This document shows, one piece after another, positions 7,539-15,443 of a stretch of DNA of 15,549 nt. The notes under the pieces were generated by a model, which searched no databases, was not told where the DNA came from, and saw nothing but the letters and a program-made list of their open reading frames with translations. Made by a program: the position numbers and the translations under genes. The DNA lies in assembly GCA_964552325.1 (NCBI GenBank), contig CAZKHA010000070.1, positions 1 to 15,549 of the forward strand. The letters run 5' to 3'. The stretch comes from CAZKCK01 sp964552325. Lineage in GTDB: Bacteria; Bacteroidota; Bacteroidia; Bacteroidales; TTA-H9. Position 1 is the stretch's first letter, and each line of letters begins with the position of its first letter.

Positions 7539-8603
7539 ATGCTAATGCTACACCTTAACCAGCAAGTCCGTTTTAGATGGCTGCTGCAATGGTGTCTGGC
7601 GTTAGCATTTGTTGTTCAGACGATTATCATTACGTATAACCATTTTTCGGGTTTTTATGTTAACCATTCTTTTCAAGCGTTTTTTGTAAGGTTGGCGTTT
7701 GGCACCCTTGTTAGTACCTTTTTTGGAATGCTTATCGTTTATTTTAACTTGGTGGTTATAAACAATTTAAATAGGATTATAACTTGGTCATCAGCATTCT
7801 TGAAACGGATATTCTTGCAATTGATGGTTTCAGTGGGTTTGTCGTTTTCGGTAGCTATTGTAATGACCAGCCTTGTGCATCAGATAGGACCCTATAAAGC
7901 TGGGTTATGGCCAACCATCTGGTTAAATAGCCTTATTCTGTCAGTGGTTAACCTATTGGTAAATGCTGCTTTGGAGGCCTGGATTTATTACAGCCAGAAC
8001 CGAAAGAGCCAGCAAGAACTTGACATCATGCGCAATGAGTTGGCCCTTATTAAGTTTGAAGTACTTAAGAACCAACTTAATCCTCACTTCTTGTTCAATA
8101 GCCTCAATGTTTTGTCGGCATTGATTTCGAACGATGCGCAAAAAGCAGCAATGTTTATCGAAGAATTTGCACAAATCTATCGGTATGTGCTCGAAACTAT
8201 TGAAAAACCATTGGTTAGCCTGGAGCACGAGCTTGGTTTTGCGCGTTCATATATGTATTTGCAGCAAATTAGGTATGGCACAAATCTGCATTTTGAAGTT
8301 GAGGTTGATAGTATTTGGCTAAAAGATTCCATACCTCCTTTAAGCCTTCAGGTGGTACTTGAAAATGCTATAAAGCACAATTCCATTACGAATCCATTTC
8401 CTTTATTTATAAGCATCAAAGCCAATGATGGTTATTTATGGGTTGAGAATACCCTCCGGCAGCGGGTTTCCGGGATTCCTTCTACCGGTATTGGACAAAA
8501 AAATCTGGCAAGAAGGTATGAATTGGTATGTGGGAAAGAGCCTATCTTTAAAGTGCTGAATGAAAAATATTTGGTTAAACTCCCATTAATAAAACCTGAC
8601 TAA
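7539..8603 (+). CDS. LytS/YehU-type sensor histidine kinase
   Basis: This is a 354-residue membrane histidine kinase. Four transmembrane helices lie at about residues 15-34, 47-74, 91-113 and 124-150, with only short loops outside, so any signal is probably sensed in or at the membrane. A coiled-coil linker (about 151-178) leads to the His_kinase domain with the motif NQLNPHFLFNSLNVLSALI, where His183 is the phosphoryl acceptor. The ATP-binding part has the N box LENAIKHN (about 275-282) and the G box STGIGQKNLARRYEL (about 315-329). The order and motifs are typical of LytS-family kinases, which pair with LytTR response regulators. That partner is the next gene, overlapping by one base. I start at the ATG at 7539 (another ATG is at 7545) instead of the upstream TTG at 7512, because the putative promoter lies at 7502-7509. 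Confidence 0.92.
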   Translation: MLMLHLNQQVRFRWLLQWCLALAFVVQTIIITYNHFSGFYVNHSFQAFFVRLAFGTLVSTFFGMLIVYFNLVVINNLNRIITWSSAFLKRIFLQLMVSVGLSFSVAIVMTSLVHQIGPYKAGLWPTIWLNSLILSVVNLLVNAALEAWIYYSQNRKSQQELDIMRNELALIKFEVLKNQLNPHFLFNSLNVLSALISNDAQKAAMFIEEFAQIYRYVLETIEKPLVSLEHELGFARSYMYLQQIRYGTNLHFEVEVDSIWLKDSIPPLSLQVVLENAIKHNSITNPFPLFISIKANDGYLWVENTLRQRVSGIPSTGIGQKNLARRYELVCGKEPIFKVLNEKYLVKLPLIKPD

Positions 8604-9358
8604 TGCGTATTCTAATAATTGAAGATGAAGGATTTGCAGCCAACAGGCTTTCGGAGCTGGTACTACAAGGCATACCCGAAGCTACTATAGCAGCTATTAC
8701 CACAGGCGTTAACGAATCGGTAGCCTGGCTAGAGACGCACCAAGTTGATTTGATTTTTTCTGACATCCAATTATCTGATGGTTTGAGTTTCAGTATTTTT
8801 GAAAGGGTTCAGCCGAATGTGCCGATCATTTTTACAACGGCTTATGATCAATATGCAATAAAGGCATTTCAAACAAATGGTATTGCATATTTATTAAAAC
8901 CTGTTCGTTTTGAAGATGTTAAGGCTAGCCTTTTAAAGTATGAGATGTTGAAAGGCTTGGGAAAAATTGACGTTGCTTCTTTAATTAAACTGTTTATGCC
9001 CACCCAGCCCAGCTATCGCCAACGGTTTATGATTCAGTATGCCAACAAGATTAAATCGGTTGAGGTTCAGGATATTTCTTATGCTTTTATTGATAATGGC
9101 CAAGTTTATTTTCAAGCTACCAATGGTAGCAAGTATCCCACCGAGCACAGCCTCGACAAATTGGAAGAAATTTTGGATCCAGCAAGCTTTTTCAGGATAA
9201 ACCGCAAAATGCTGGTAAGTTTCAAAGCTATCCAAACAATGGTACCCTGGTCCAGGAGCCGGATAAAGTTGATTTTAAATCCGCCAAATAACAACTTGGA
9301 TGATCAAATAGTAAGTGTTGAACGCTCAGCCTCGTTTAAAGAATGGCTTAGCAGATAA
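8603..9358 (+). CDS. LytTR-family response regulator
   Basis: This is a 251-residue DNA-binding response regulator. The receiver domain spans about residues 1-118, with acidic residues E7, D8 and E9, phosphoacceptor Asp54 in LIFSDIQL, Thr78/Thr79 in IIFTTAYDQYA, and Lys99 in LLKPV. The LytTR DNA-binding domain spans about 138-248, with the family signature FFRINRKMLVSFKAI and the preceding DNGQVYFQATNGSKY strands. Its start codon overlaps the stop of the kinase gene (TAATG), so the two are translationally coupled and almost certainly form one phosphorelay. In Bacteroidota such pairs are common and mostly uncharacterised, and the target genes cannot be told from the window. The gene is convergent with susD, and the shared gap of 143 bases holds a terminator best formed on the other strand. 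Confidence 0.95.
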   Translation: MRILIIEDEGFAANRLSELVLQGIPEATIAAITTGVNESVAWLETHQVDLIFSDIQLSDGLSFSIFERVQPNVPIIFTTAYDQYAIKAFQTNGIAYLLKPVRFEDVKASLLKYEMLKGLGKIDVASLIKLFMPTQPSYRQRFMIQYANKIKSVEVQDISYAFIDNGQVYFQATNGSKYPTEHSLDKLEEILDPASFFRINRKMLVSFKAIQTMVPWSRSRIKLILNPPNNNLDDQIVSVERSASFKEWLSR

Positions 9359-9422
9359 AAGCAGCTTAGGTAACGATAATAATTCAATCAATACTTGTTG
9401 TCTTGTTTTTTTAATGGATGCA

Positions 9423-9459
9423 GAAAGAAAAAAGCCGGGATATTGCTACCCCAGCTTTT
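9423..9459 (-). terminator. Intrinsic terminator after susD, weaker in the other direction
   Basis: On the minus strand the arms (9450-9459 and 9430-9439) form a ten-base RNA stem, AAAAGCUGGG with CCCGGCUUUU, including one U-G wobble, followed by a T run. It lies about 43 bases after the susD stop. Read on the plus strand, the wobble becomes a C-A mismatch, so the element is weaker for the convergent response-regulator gene. Confidence 0.8.
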
Positions 9460-9501
9460 CAACTACATAAACTAACCAATTACTAATAAATACACTGGCT
9501 A

Positions 9502-11007
9502 CTAATAGCCATTGTTTTGTGAAGAAAGCGAGTTGTTTCTAATTTCGTCTTGAGGTATTGGATAGCGTTCATGTTTACCAGTAACAAACCCGTAAGAACC
9601 TAATACTGCTGGTGCATCGCCCCATCTGATAAGGTCTAAGAAACGTACACCTTCAAAGCATAATTCTATGCGACGTTCATTTTTAATAGCTTGCATAATA
9701 TCACCTGAATATGGAGCCAAATTGGCACGATCCCTAACTTGATTTAAATACGTTCCGGCTTTTGAATCGTTGCCAGCTAAATGGTTGGCTTCGGCGGCCA
9801 TAAGTAGAACATCGGCAAAACGTACTAAGCGTAAGTTGGTTCCGTAGTTGAGCTCATTAACAGGGCCACCAGTTTCATCGCCACGTGTGCCATATTTCAC
9901 CCTTATGCAACCATCCCAACCCCATGAGTTTTCGTTGGTCCAATCGCCACCTTGTGCACGCAAATCAGCTAAAGAAAGTATTGAAGCTTTTTTTCTAACG
10001 GTATCACCAGCTGCAACAAAAGCATCGTAAAGGCTTTGTTGAGGGTAATTGAAGCCCCAACCACCAATCAAGCCGGTGTTGCCGGGTTGAAAATAATCGC
10101 CGCGAGGGCCTGTAAGTTGCCAGGTAATATTGTTTTCCATAGCCCTGTTGCCACCCCATTGAAAGGTTCCCCAGTCATAGCCAACGGTTGTTACAAACGA
10201 AACTTCAAATACTGACTCAACGCCAAATTCCGATTCCTGTAAAAATAAGGTTGGAAAGTTTTCTTGCAATGCAAACTCATTCGAGCTAATTACAGATTCA
10301 AAAGCGGCGGCAGATTCAGCATACTTTTTGGCATAGAGGTAAGTTTTGCCTAACAAAGCTTGAGCAGAGCCTTTTGATGCCCTAAATATGTCTTCTGCAG
10401 CGTATTGGCTTTTTAAGGGGAGATCTTCGATAGCTTCGGTTAAATCTTTAACAACTTGATTGTAAATGGCTTCTGTTTCTTCAAAAGGTTGGCTGTATTC
10501 GCTAGGAGCTAATTCGGTAAGAATAATGGGACCTTTACCAAACATAGATGCGATTTCGAAAAAATAGTAAGCCCTGAGGAATTTAGCTTCAGCAATAATT
10601 TGTTTGCGAAGTTCGCTTTCAGGCTTCACATTGTTGATAACCAAGTTTGCACGATAAATTCCAAAGTAATTCGATTGCCAAACGGCCGTAATGGTTGCAT
10701 TACTTGGCCCGTAGTTGAAGTTACCGAGTTCCTGGTAAGGAGGTTGGTCACCTGAATCGCCGCCACCCACGGTTGATTCGTCAGATGGGAAGGTCTTTAC
10801 AAGGTAAGCGCTATTCCAGTCACGTGCATTCATCCATTGCAAGATATCATAAGCTGCTATTAATGCGCTGGTTGCATCCTTATCCGTATTGTAGAATTTC
10901 TCCACAGTTAGTTTGCCTATAGGATCTACATCCAAAAAATCTTTTTGGCAACCGATGAAAAAGGCGGTTAAGGCCACAACTAGTAAGACTTTTAATTGAG
11001 TTTTCAT
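9502..11007 (-). CDS. SusD/RagB-family outer-membrane glycan-binding lipoprotein
   Basis: This is a 501-residue surface lipoprotein that would cap the adjacent SusC transporter and bind its substrate. The signal peptide MKTQLKVLLVVALTAFFIGC ends in a lipobox with Cys20 as the lipidated residue, followed by QKDFLDVDP, the usual SusD start (FLD-x-x-P). TPR-like helices follow (KFLRAYYFFEIA, SAQALLGKTYLYAKKY). The C-terminal SusD signature is present: NQVRDRANL, then IKNERRIELCFEGVRFLDLI, RWG, and the final IPQDEIRNNSLSSQNNGY. The length is typical. It lies 45 bases after susC on the same strand and is probably co-transcribed from the promoter near 14337-14367. The ligand cannot be predicted, and no enzyme gene for a polysaccharide lies nearby. 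Confidence 0.95.
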   Translation of the reverse strand: MKTQLKVLLVVALTAFFIGCQKDFLDVDPIGKLTVEKFYNTDKDATSALIAAYDILQWMNARDWNSAYLVKTFPSDESTVGGGDSGDQPPYQELGNFNYGPSNATITAVWQSNYFGIYRANLVINNVKPESELRKQIIAEAKFLRAYYFFEIASMFGKGPIILTELAPSEYSQPFEETEAIYNQVVKDLTEAIEDLPLKSQYAAEDIFRASKGSAQALLGKTYLYAKKYAESAAAFESVISSNEFALQENFPTLFLQESEFGVESVFEVSFVTTVGYDWGTFQWGGNRAMENNITWQLTGPRGDYFQPGNTGLIGGWGFNYPQQSLYDAFVAAGDTVRKKASILSLADLRAQGGDWTNENSWGWDGCIRVKYGTRGDETGGPVNELNYGTNLRLVRFADVLLMAAEANHLAGNDSKAGTYLNQVRDRANLAPYSGDIMQAIKNERRIELCFEGVRFLDLIRWGDAPAVLGSYGFVTGKHERYPIPQDEIRNNSLSSQNNGY

Positions 11008-11052
11008 ACTGTATATATTTTTAAATATTTTAACAAATTATTATTCAACAAG

Positions 11053-14000
11053 TTATAAGGTGCATGAAAGGCCAAACATTACTTTGCCAGGAGTTGGATA
11101 GAATCCACGGTCAATGCCTTGTGAATTATCGCGACCTGTGCCGGCTGATGGGTCCATACCAGGGTATTTGGTAAAGGTGAAATAGTCATCTAACGAAACG
11201 AAGAACCTCAGTTTTTGGAAGATGTTGTTGAGCGAATTATCAGGAATGGTGTATCCAAGTTGTAATTGTTTAACCCGAACAAACGAGCCATCATAAACCA
11301 TTAGATTGCTATTATAGATGTATGGGTTTCCTTGGTCAGCCCTTGGGCGTTCGTTGGTGCTTCCTTCACCTGTCCAACGCTCGTCAAAGAAGAATTGTGG
11401 GCGGTTTGAGGTTGCACGGTCAGTCCTGTTGAAGCCCAGCAATACATCGTGGCCATGTACACCTTGCAATAACATTCTGAAATCAAGTCCTTTGTACGAC
11501 ATGCTGATGTTGGCGCCCCACATAAAATCAGGATGGGGATCGCCAATCTTGGTTTGGTCTTCGTTATTGATAAGTTTGTCGCCATTTGTGTTAACAACAA
11601 TAGGATCGCCAGGTACTGGGTTGTAGCCAACTAAGCCACCATTAGCTTCTTTGTAGGCATCAATCTCGGCTTGGTTTTGAAAAATGCCGGCGGTTTCGTA
11701 GCCGCGGAAATACCATACAGGATAGCCCAACTCAAGGTATGTAACAGTCCAACCCGTTCCTAACGAAGCTCCATTTGCACGTTCCAGTAAAGGATTCAAA
11801 TACGTAACTTCGTTGCTAAGAAGGGTAATGTTAGCATTTACATCGTATTTAAATGCTTTGTCATAGTTTTTGTAACCAAGCTCAATTTCAATACCTTTGT
11901 TTGTAACATCGCCAGCATTAACAAAAGGTGCATTATTTCCTACGGATAAAGGAGGTGTTCCTTGAACCAATAAATCTCGCATTATTTTGTTAAAGTAATC
12001 GAAACCAAGGGTCATGCGGTTGCCAAACATGGCCATATCAAAACCTAGGTCAATTTGTTCGCTGCTAGCCCATGTCAATTCGGGGTTTGCTAATAATTCG
12101 GGCTCGGCACCAGTATAATATCCACCGCCGGGTTTTGGGTATTGAATTCCAGACGACCTGATAAGGGAGCGGAATTGGTCAGGGCCTAACGTTGATAGGT
12201 TACCGTTTTTACCCCATGATGCTCTGATTTTGAAGAAATCGATGGATTTTACCTTCCAGAACGATTCGTTAGAAAGTATCCAACCTGCCGAAATGGAAGG
12301 GAAATTTCCCCACCTTTGGTCAGGATGTAATAATGAGGTTCCATCACGACGTAGAACTACACTTAACAAATATTTGTTGTCGTATTCATACGATACACGG
12401 CCAAAGGCTGAAGAATTGCGAATGTCTCTCAAATTGCCACTAACTTTCCCGTTAATTTCAACCTCACCGTGTTGGGCAAAGTTTTCATCTTCGGCAAACA
12501 TAGGGCCTGATTGCGTGCGCAGGAATTTATAGGTATAACGCTTGTTCGACATACCAACAACTGCATTAACAGTATGCTTGCCAAAGGTTTTATCATAGGA
12601 TAAGAAGTTCTCGACCATCCAAGTAAACCAAGTATCGGTATTATCCCTAACATTGGCAACGGTATTCATGCGTTGATCAGAAAACCAGAAAGTTGGAGAC
12701 CAAGTATTGTAAAGTTGGTGAGCAAAATCAAAGCTTGTACGTGTAGTAAACTTAAAGCCCTTCCAGGTATCATCTCCAAGAACCAACTGGCCATTACCCA
12801 TAAGCTTATCTTGTTTTGTGCTTCGACGGAGAATTTCTATTTCGGCTAAGGGGTTTGCTATTTCGCCTTTTACGTTTTCAGTAAGTCCGTAGTATTCGCC
12901 GGCACTATTTGTAATAAGGTTGTAACCTTGGTTAAGCGCATTCTGTGCAAATTCGGGCAAGGCACCCGAATAGGTTACGGGAGTTGTTGGGTCCATGGCT
13001 AAGGCTTGGAAAACTACGCCACCAAATTCATCGTCTTCTTTAATGGCCTTCTTATTGAAATGGCTGTAATTCAAATTGCCACTCACTTGAATCCAAGGTT
13101 TTACTTGCTGGGTTAAGTTTGTACGGAACGAAAAACGCTCAAAGTTTGATTTATCACCCCCAATAACACCATCTTCATTTACATAAGCACCTGATATGTA
13201 GTAGTTTCCTTTATTTGTGGCATTGGCAAACGATAAATGGTGACGTTGCAAAAATGCGGTATTCAGGATTTGATCCATCCAATCGGTATTGTATTGCGAA
13301 TCGGTGGGAATAGAAACACCCACATTGGCTTCATTTACCCAAGTTGCATAGCTGCTTGCATCCATAGGTTTTGTATAATCCCTAACGCTTTGGAAACCAG
13401 CCTGTAGGCTATATTCAATCCGTCCGTCGCCTTTTCCGGCTACGCCAGTGCCTTTTCCGGTTTTGGTTGTGATAAGTACTACACCGTTGGCAGCTTCCGC
13501 ACCATAAATAGCAGCTGATGCAGCATCTTTTAAAACAGTAATCGTTTCAACATCATTTGGTTCAAGGTTATCGATGTAAGTAGTTGGAAATCCGTCAACA
13601 ACGTACAAAGGCTGTGCGTTTCCGTTTGTTGCAACACCCCTGATAACCACTTTTTGACCTGATCCTGGCGAACCTGAGGTGTTAACAATGTTTACACCGG
13701 CAATTTTGCCTTGCAAAGCTTGGTTAACGGTTGTAGCAGGTAGTTGGGATAGCTCCTTCGAGCTGATGTTGGAAATGGCGCCAGTTATATTTGAACGCTT
13801 TTGGCTGCCGTATCCAATAATCACAACATCACTTAAAGCCGTAATACTTTCTTTAAGGATAATAATCTCTTTAGTATTAGGCTTCATCGGTTTCTCGATG
13901 GCAATAAAACCCACCATTGAAATTACAAAAGTTGCATTGTCAGACGATGAGGTAATATTAAAAACACCATCTAGGCCAGTAGCTGTTCCACTGGTGGTCC

Positions 14001-14181
14001 CTTTTTCTATGATGGTAGCACCGGGCAAAGGTTCTCCTTTTGCGTCCTGAACTACACCATTGTAATTAAACTTTTGCGCAGTAAGCGTAAAAGATACACA
14101 GGCAAACAGAAGTACAAACAAGAATGCAGTCTTCTTGTAAAAGCTGTTTGGCCTAATCGATTTAAGAACATCTGATTTCAT
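11053..14181 (-). CDS. SusC/RagA-family TonB-dependent outer-membrane transporter
   Basis: This is a 1042-residue TonB-dependent receptor that imports a substrate captured with SusD, powered by TonB-ExbBD. A signal peptide with a basic N-region ends near residue 36 (FVLLFACVSFTLTAQ). Residues about 37-112 are the carboxypeptidase-D-regulatory-like domain (GVVQDAKGEPLPGATI). A TonB-box-like DVVIIGYG is at 118-125. The plug (about 126-245) carries LQGKIAGVNI, VVIRG, PLYVVDGFP, ITVLKDAASAAIYG and ANGVVLITTKTG, the SusC/RagA signature. The rest is a beta-barrel ending in GIDRGFYPTPGKVMFGLSCTL, where the last residue is Leu instead of the usual Phe. There is no N-terminal sigma-regulating STN domain, so control is likely by the divergent Nudix-type regulator. 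It is first in an operon with susD, with a leader of about 150 bases. Confidence 0.96.
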   Translation of the reverse strand: MKSDVLKSIRPNSFYKKTAFLFVLLFACVSFTLTAQKFNYNGVVQDAKGEPLPGATIIEKGTTSGTATGLDGVFNITSSSDNATFVISMVGFIAIEKPMKPNTKEIIILKESITALSDVVIIGYGSQKRSNITGAISNISSKELSQLPATTVNQALQGKIAGVNIVNTSGSPGSGQKVVIRGVATNGNAQPLYVVDGFPTTYIDNLEPNDVETITVLKDAASAAIYGAEAANGVVLITTKTGKGTGVAGKGDGRIEYSLQAGFQSVRDYTKPMDASSYATWVNEANVGVSIPTDSQYNTDWMDQILNTAFLQRHHLSFANATNKGNYYISGAYVNEDGVIGGDKSNFERFSFRTNLTQQVKPWIQVSGNLNYSHFNKKAIKEDDEFGGVVFQALAMDPTTPVTYSGALPEFAQNALNQGYNLITNSAGEYYGLTENVKGEIANPLAEIEILRRSTKQDKLMGNGQLVLGDDTWKGFKFTTRTSFDFAHQLYNTWSPTFWFSDQRMNTVANVRDNTDTWFTWMVENFLSYDKTFGKHTVNAVVGMSNKRYTYKFLRTQSGPMFAEDENFAQHGEVEINGKVSGNLRDIRNSSAFGRVSYEYDNKYLLSVVLRRDGTSLLHPDQRWGNFPSISAGWILSNESFWKVKSIDFFKIRASWGKNGNLSTLGPDQFRSLIRSSGIQYPKPGGGYYTGAEPELLANPELTWASSEQIDLGFDMAMFGNRMTLGFDYFNKIMRDLLVQGTPPLSVGNNAPFVNAGDVTNKGIEIELGYKNYDKAFKYDVNANITLLSNEVTYLNPLLERANGASLGTGWTVTYLELGYPVWYFRGYETAGIFQNQAEIDAYKEANGGLVGYNPVPGDPIVVNTNGDKLINNEDQTKIGDPHPDFMWGANISMSYKGLDFRMLLQGVHGHDVLLGFNRTDRATSNRPQFFFDERWTGEGSTNERPRADQGNPYIYNSNLMVYDGSFVRVKQLQLGYTIPDNSLNNIFQKLRFFVSLDDYFTFTKYPGMDPSAGTGRDNSQGIDRGFYPTPGKVMFGLSCTL

Positions 14182-14313
14182 TTGATATAGATTTAGTTAG
14201 AGTGTAAGTGATTATATAAGAGATGGATTAGTTCTATAAAGTGTAATTAATTGTATTTCAGCTACCTGCTTATTTATTATGGTTAAAAGGTTAGAGAATG
14301 AGTGAATGCGTAG

Positions 14314-14334
14314 TTTGTGTAAAAAATACACAAA
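14314..14334. promoter_or_regulatory. Perfect 8-5-8 palindrome, candidate operator of the susCD promoter
   Basis: The arms TTTGTGTA (14314-14321) and TACACAAA (14327-14334) are exact inverted repeats around five A. The site lies directly downstream of the -7 element of the minus-strand susC promoter, over the expected transcription start near 14330, where a bound repressor would block initiation. It is about 160 bases from the start of the divergent regulator's -7 element. Binding by the adjacent Nudix-fold regulator is inferred from position and symmetry. Confidence 0.65.
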
Positions 14335-14336
14335 GG

Positions 14337-14367
14337 CAAAAGTAGAAATATTTTCATCAAAAGCAAA
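14337..14367 (-). promoter_or_regulatory. Consensus Bacteroidota promoter of the susC-susD operon
   Basis: On the minus strand TTTG (14367-14364) is followed, after exactly 19 bases, by TACTTTTG (14344-14337). This fits the Bacteroidota TTTG-N19-TAnnTTTG promoter with no mismatch. It predicts a start near 14330 and a 5' leader of about 150 bases before the susC ATG at 14181. Confidence 0.8.
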
Positions 14368-14470
14368 CTATCGCATCAATTTATAATCATTCTAAATAAC
14401 AATTCATTTAAAATATTGTTTATCAGTCATATATATCAAATTCTTGTACAAAATATTTTTGCAATAGCTG

Positions 14471-14500
14471 TTGATTTCTTCCATAATAGCAGTATCTTTG
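14471..14500 (+). promoter_or_regulatory. Promoter of the Nudix-type regulator gene
   Basis: TTG (14471-14473), a 19-base spacer and TATCTTTG (14493-14500) match the Bacteroidota promoter consensus. Transcription would start near 14506. The ATG at 14503 would then fall outside the message, so the ATG at 14530 is the better start, with a leader of about 24 bases. Confidence 0.7.
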
Positions 14501-14529
14501 CAATGCGTAATAATTACACAAATAGTTTT

Positions 14530-15264
14530 ATGAGCAACTTCATACCAAATCTTTCCGTTGACTGTGTCATTTTTGGCTACCATGGCCAATCATTGAATGT
14601 GTTATTGTCAAAAAGAACCTTGGTTGATTCTGATAATCAAACACTTTTGATAGATGACTATACCATTTTGGGCCATCATGTATATGAAGGTGAAAATGTT
14701 GATGCTGCCGCAAGTCGGGTGTTAATGGACAAAACTGGCCTCAGCAACATCTACTTGCAACAGTTTTACACCTTTGGCGATACAAACCGGTTGATGGCTG
14801 CCAAAGACCAACTGTGGCTTAAAACAAAGTTTCCGATGGTTGTTAATCATGTAGTTTCGGTGGCGTATTACTCACTAGTTGATAGCTCGAAAGTGCATCC
14901 CGATATTGATCACCAAGATTCTAAATGGTTCTCTGTTGATAATTTGCCTGAGCTTGGGTTCGACCATCGCCGTATGATTGACATGGCCCTGGAGTTCCTC
15001 CGCCATAAATTGCGACAGGAACCCGTTGGTTTTGAGTTGCTCCCTGAGAAGTTTACCCTTGCCCAACTACAAGGTTTGTATGAAGTGATATTAGGCGTTA
15101 CCCTCGATCGAAGGAATTTCCGTAAGAAAGTGAACCAAATGAAGTATGTGATTCCGTTGGATGAACGAAAAAAGGGCGTAGCACATAAACCTCCTCAGTA
15201 TTACATCTTTAGCTGGGACGTTTATGACAGGACGCGCAAAGAAAAGTTTGCTTGGTCCTACTAA
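14530..15264 (+). CDS. Nudix-fold winged-helix transcriptional regulator (AraR/NrtR type)
   Basis: This is a 244-residue regulator with an N-terminal Nudix-like effector domain (about 8-145) and a C-terminal winged-helix DNA-binding domain (about 165-230: EPVGFELLPEKFTLAQLQGL, YEVI, then RRNFRKKVNQM). This arrangement and these motifs are those of the Bacteroidota AraR group, whose Bacteroides member represses arabinose genes and is released by the sugar. The Nudix box at about 48-71 keeps Glu55, Arg63 and Gly70, but its catalytic acidic residues are replaced (REUxEE reads RVLMDK), so it should bind a ligand, not hydrolyse one. A region at about 88-107 (LMAAKDQLWLKTKFPMVVNH) is longer than I recall for the Bacteroides AraR. 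I chose the ATG at 14530 from the promoter position. ATG 14503 would add nine residues and TTG 14416 is unlikely. It is divergent from susCD and followed by a sugar symporter, so it probably controls both. Confidence 0.88.
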   Translation: MSNFIPNLSVDCVIFGYHGQSLNVLLSKRTLVDSDNQTLLIDDYTILGHHVYEGENVDAAASRVLMDKTGLSNIYLQQFYTFGDTNRLMAAKDQLWLKTKFPMVVNHVVSVAYYSLVDSSKVHPDIDHQDSKWFSVDNLPELGFDHRRMIDMALEFLRHKLRQEPVGFELLPEKFTLAQLQGLYEVILGVTLDRRNFRKKVNQMKYVIPLDERKKGVAHKPPQYYIFSWDVYDRTRKEKFAWSY

Positions 15265-15443
15265 TATATTAATGTATAAGCGGAGGCCGAAGGGTTTCAT
15301 GAGTATCTTAAAACCATTCATTCGAAGGCTATTATGGTTTCCGTAGGGGCTCTTTAAGTGTTGATACTACTATAAGTTATTTGATTTTAATACTTTGTGA
15401 TTTTCGCTTTCCAAATCCCAATTAACTAAACTGCAGTTTTACC
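15265..15443. other. Gap between regulator and symporter genes
   Basis: These 179 bases have no coding character. AAACCAT (15311-15317) and ATGGTTT (15334-15340) could form a seven-base stem with a 16-base loop, but no T run follows. A TACTTTG at 15391-15397 resembles a -7 element one base short of consensus. It runs into TTTGTG and then, 12 bases on, CCAAA, a loose echo of the palindrome at the susC promoter. Confidence 0.35.

Noticed and set aside
14416..14529. Longer N-terminus of the Nudix-type regulator starting at TTG 14416 or ATG 14503
   Set aside because: A consensus promoter at 14471-14500 lies within or just before this stretch, and the family usually starts close to the SVDCVIFG strand.
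14404..14589. Minus-strand open frame of 61 codons over the regulator start
   Set aside because: Antisense to the regulator promoter and start, with no protein-like features.
15310..15340. Inverted repeat AAACCAT / ATGGTTT as a terminator or attenuator after the regulator gene
   Set aside because: The loop is long, the stem has few GC pairs, and no T run follows.
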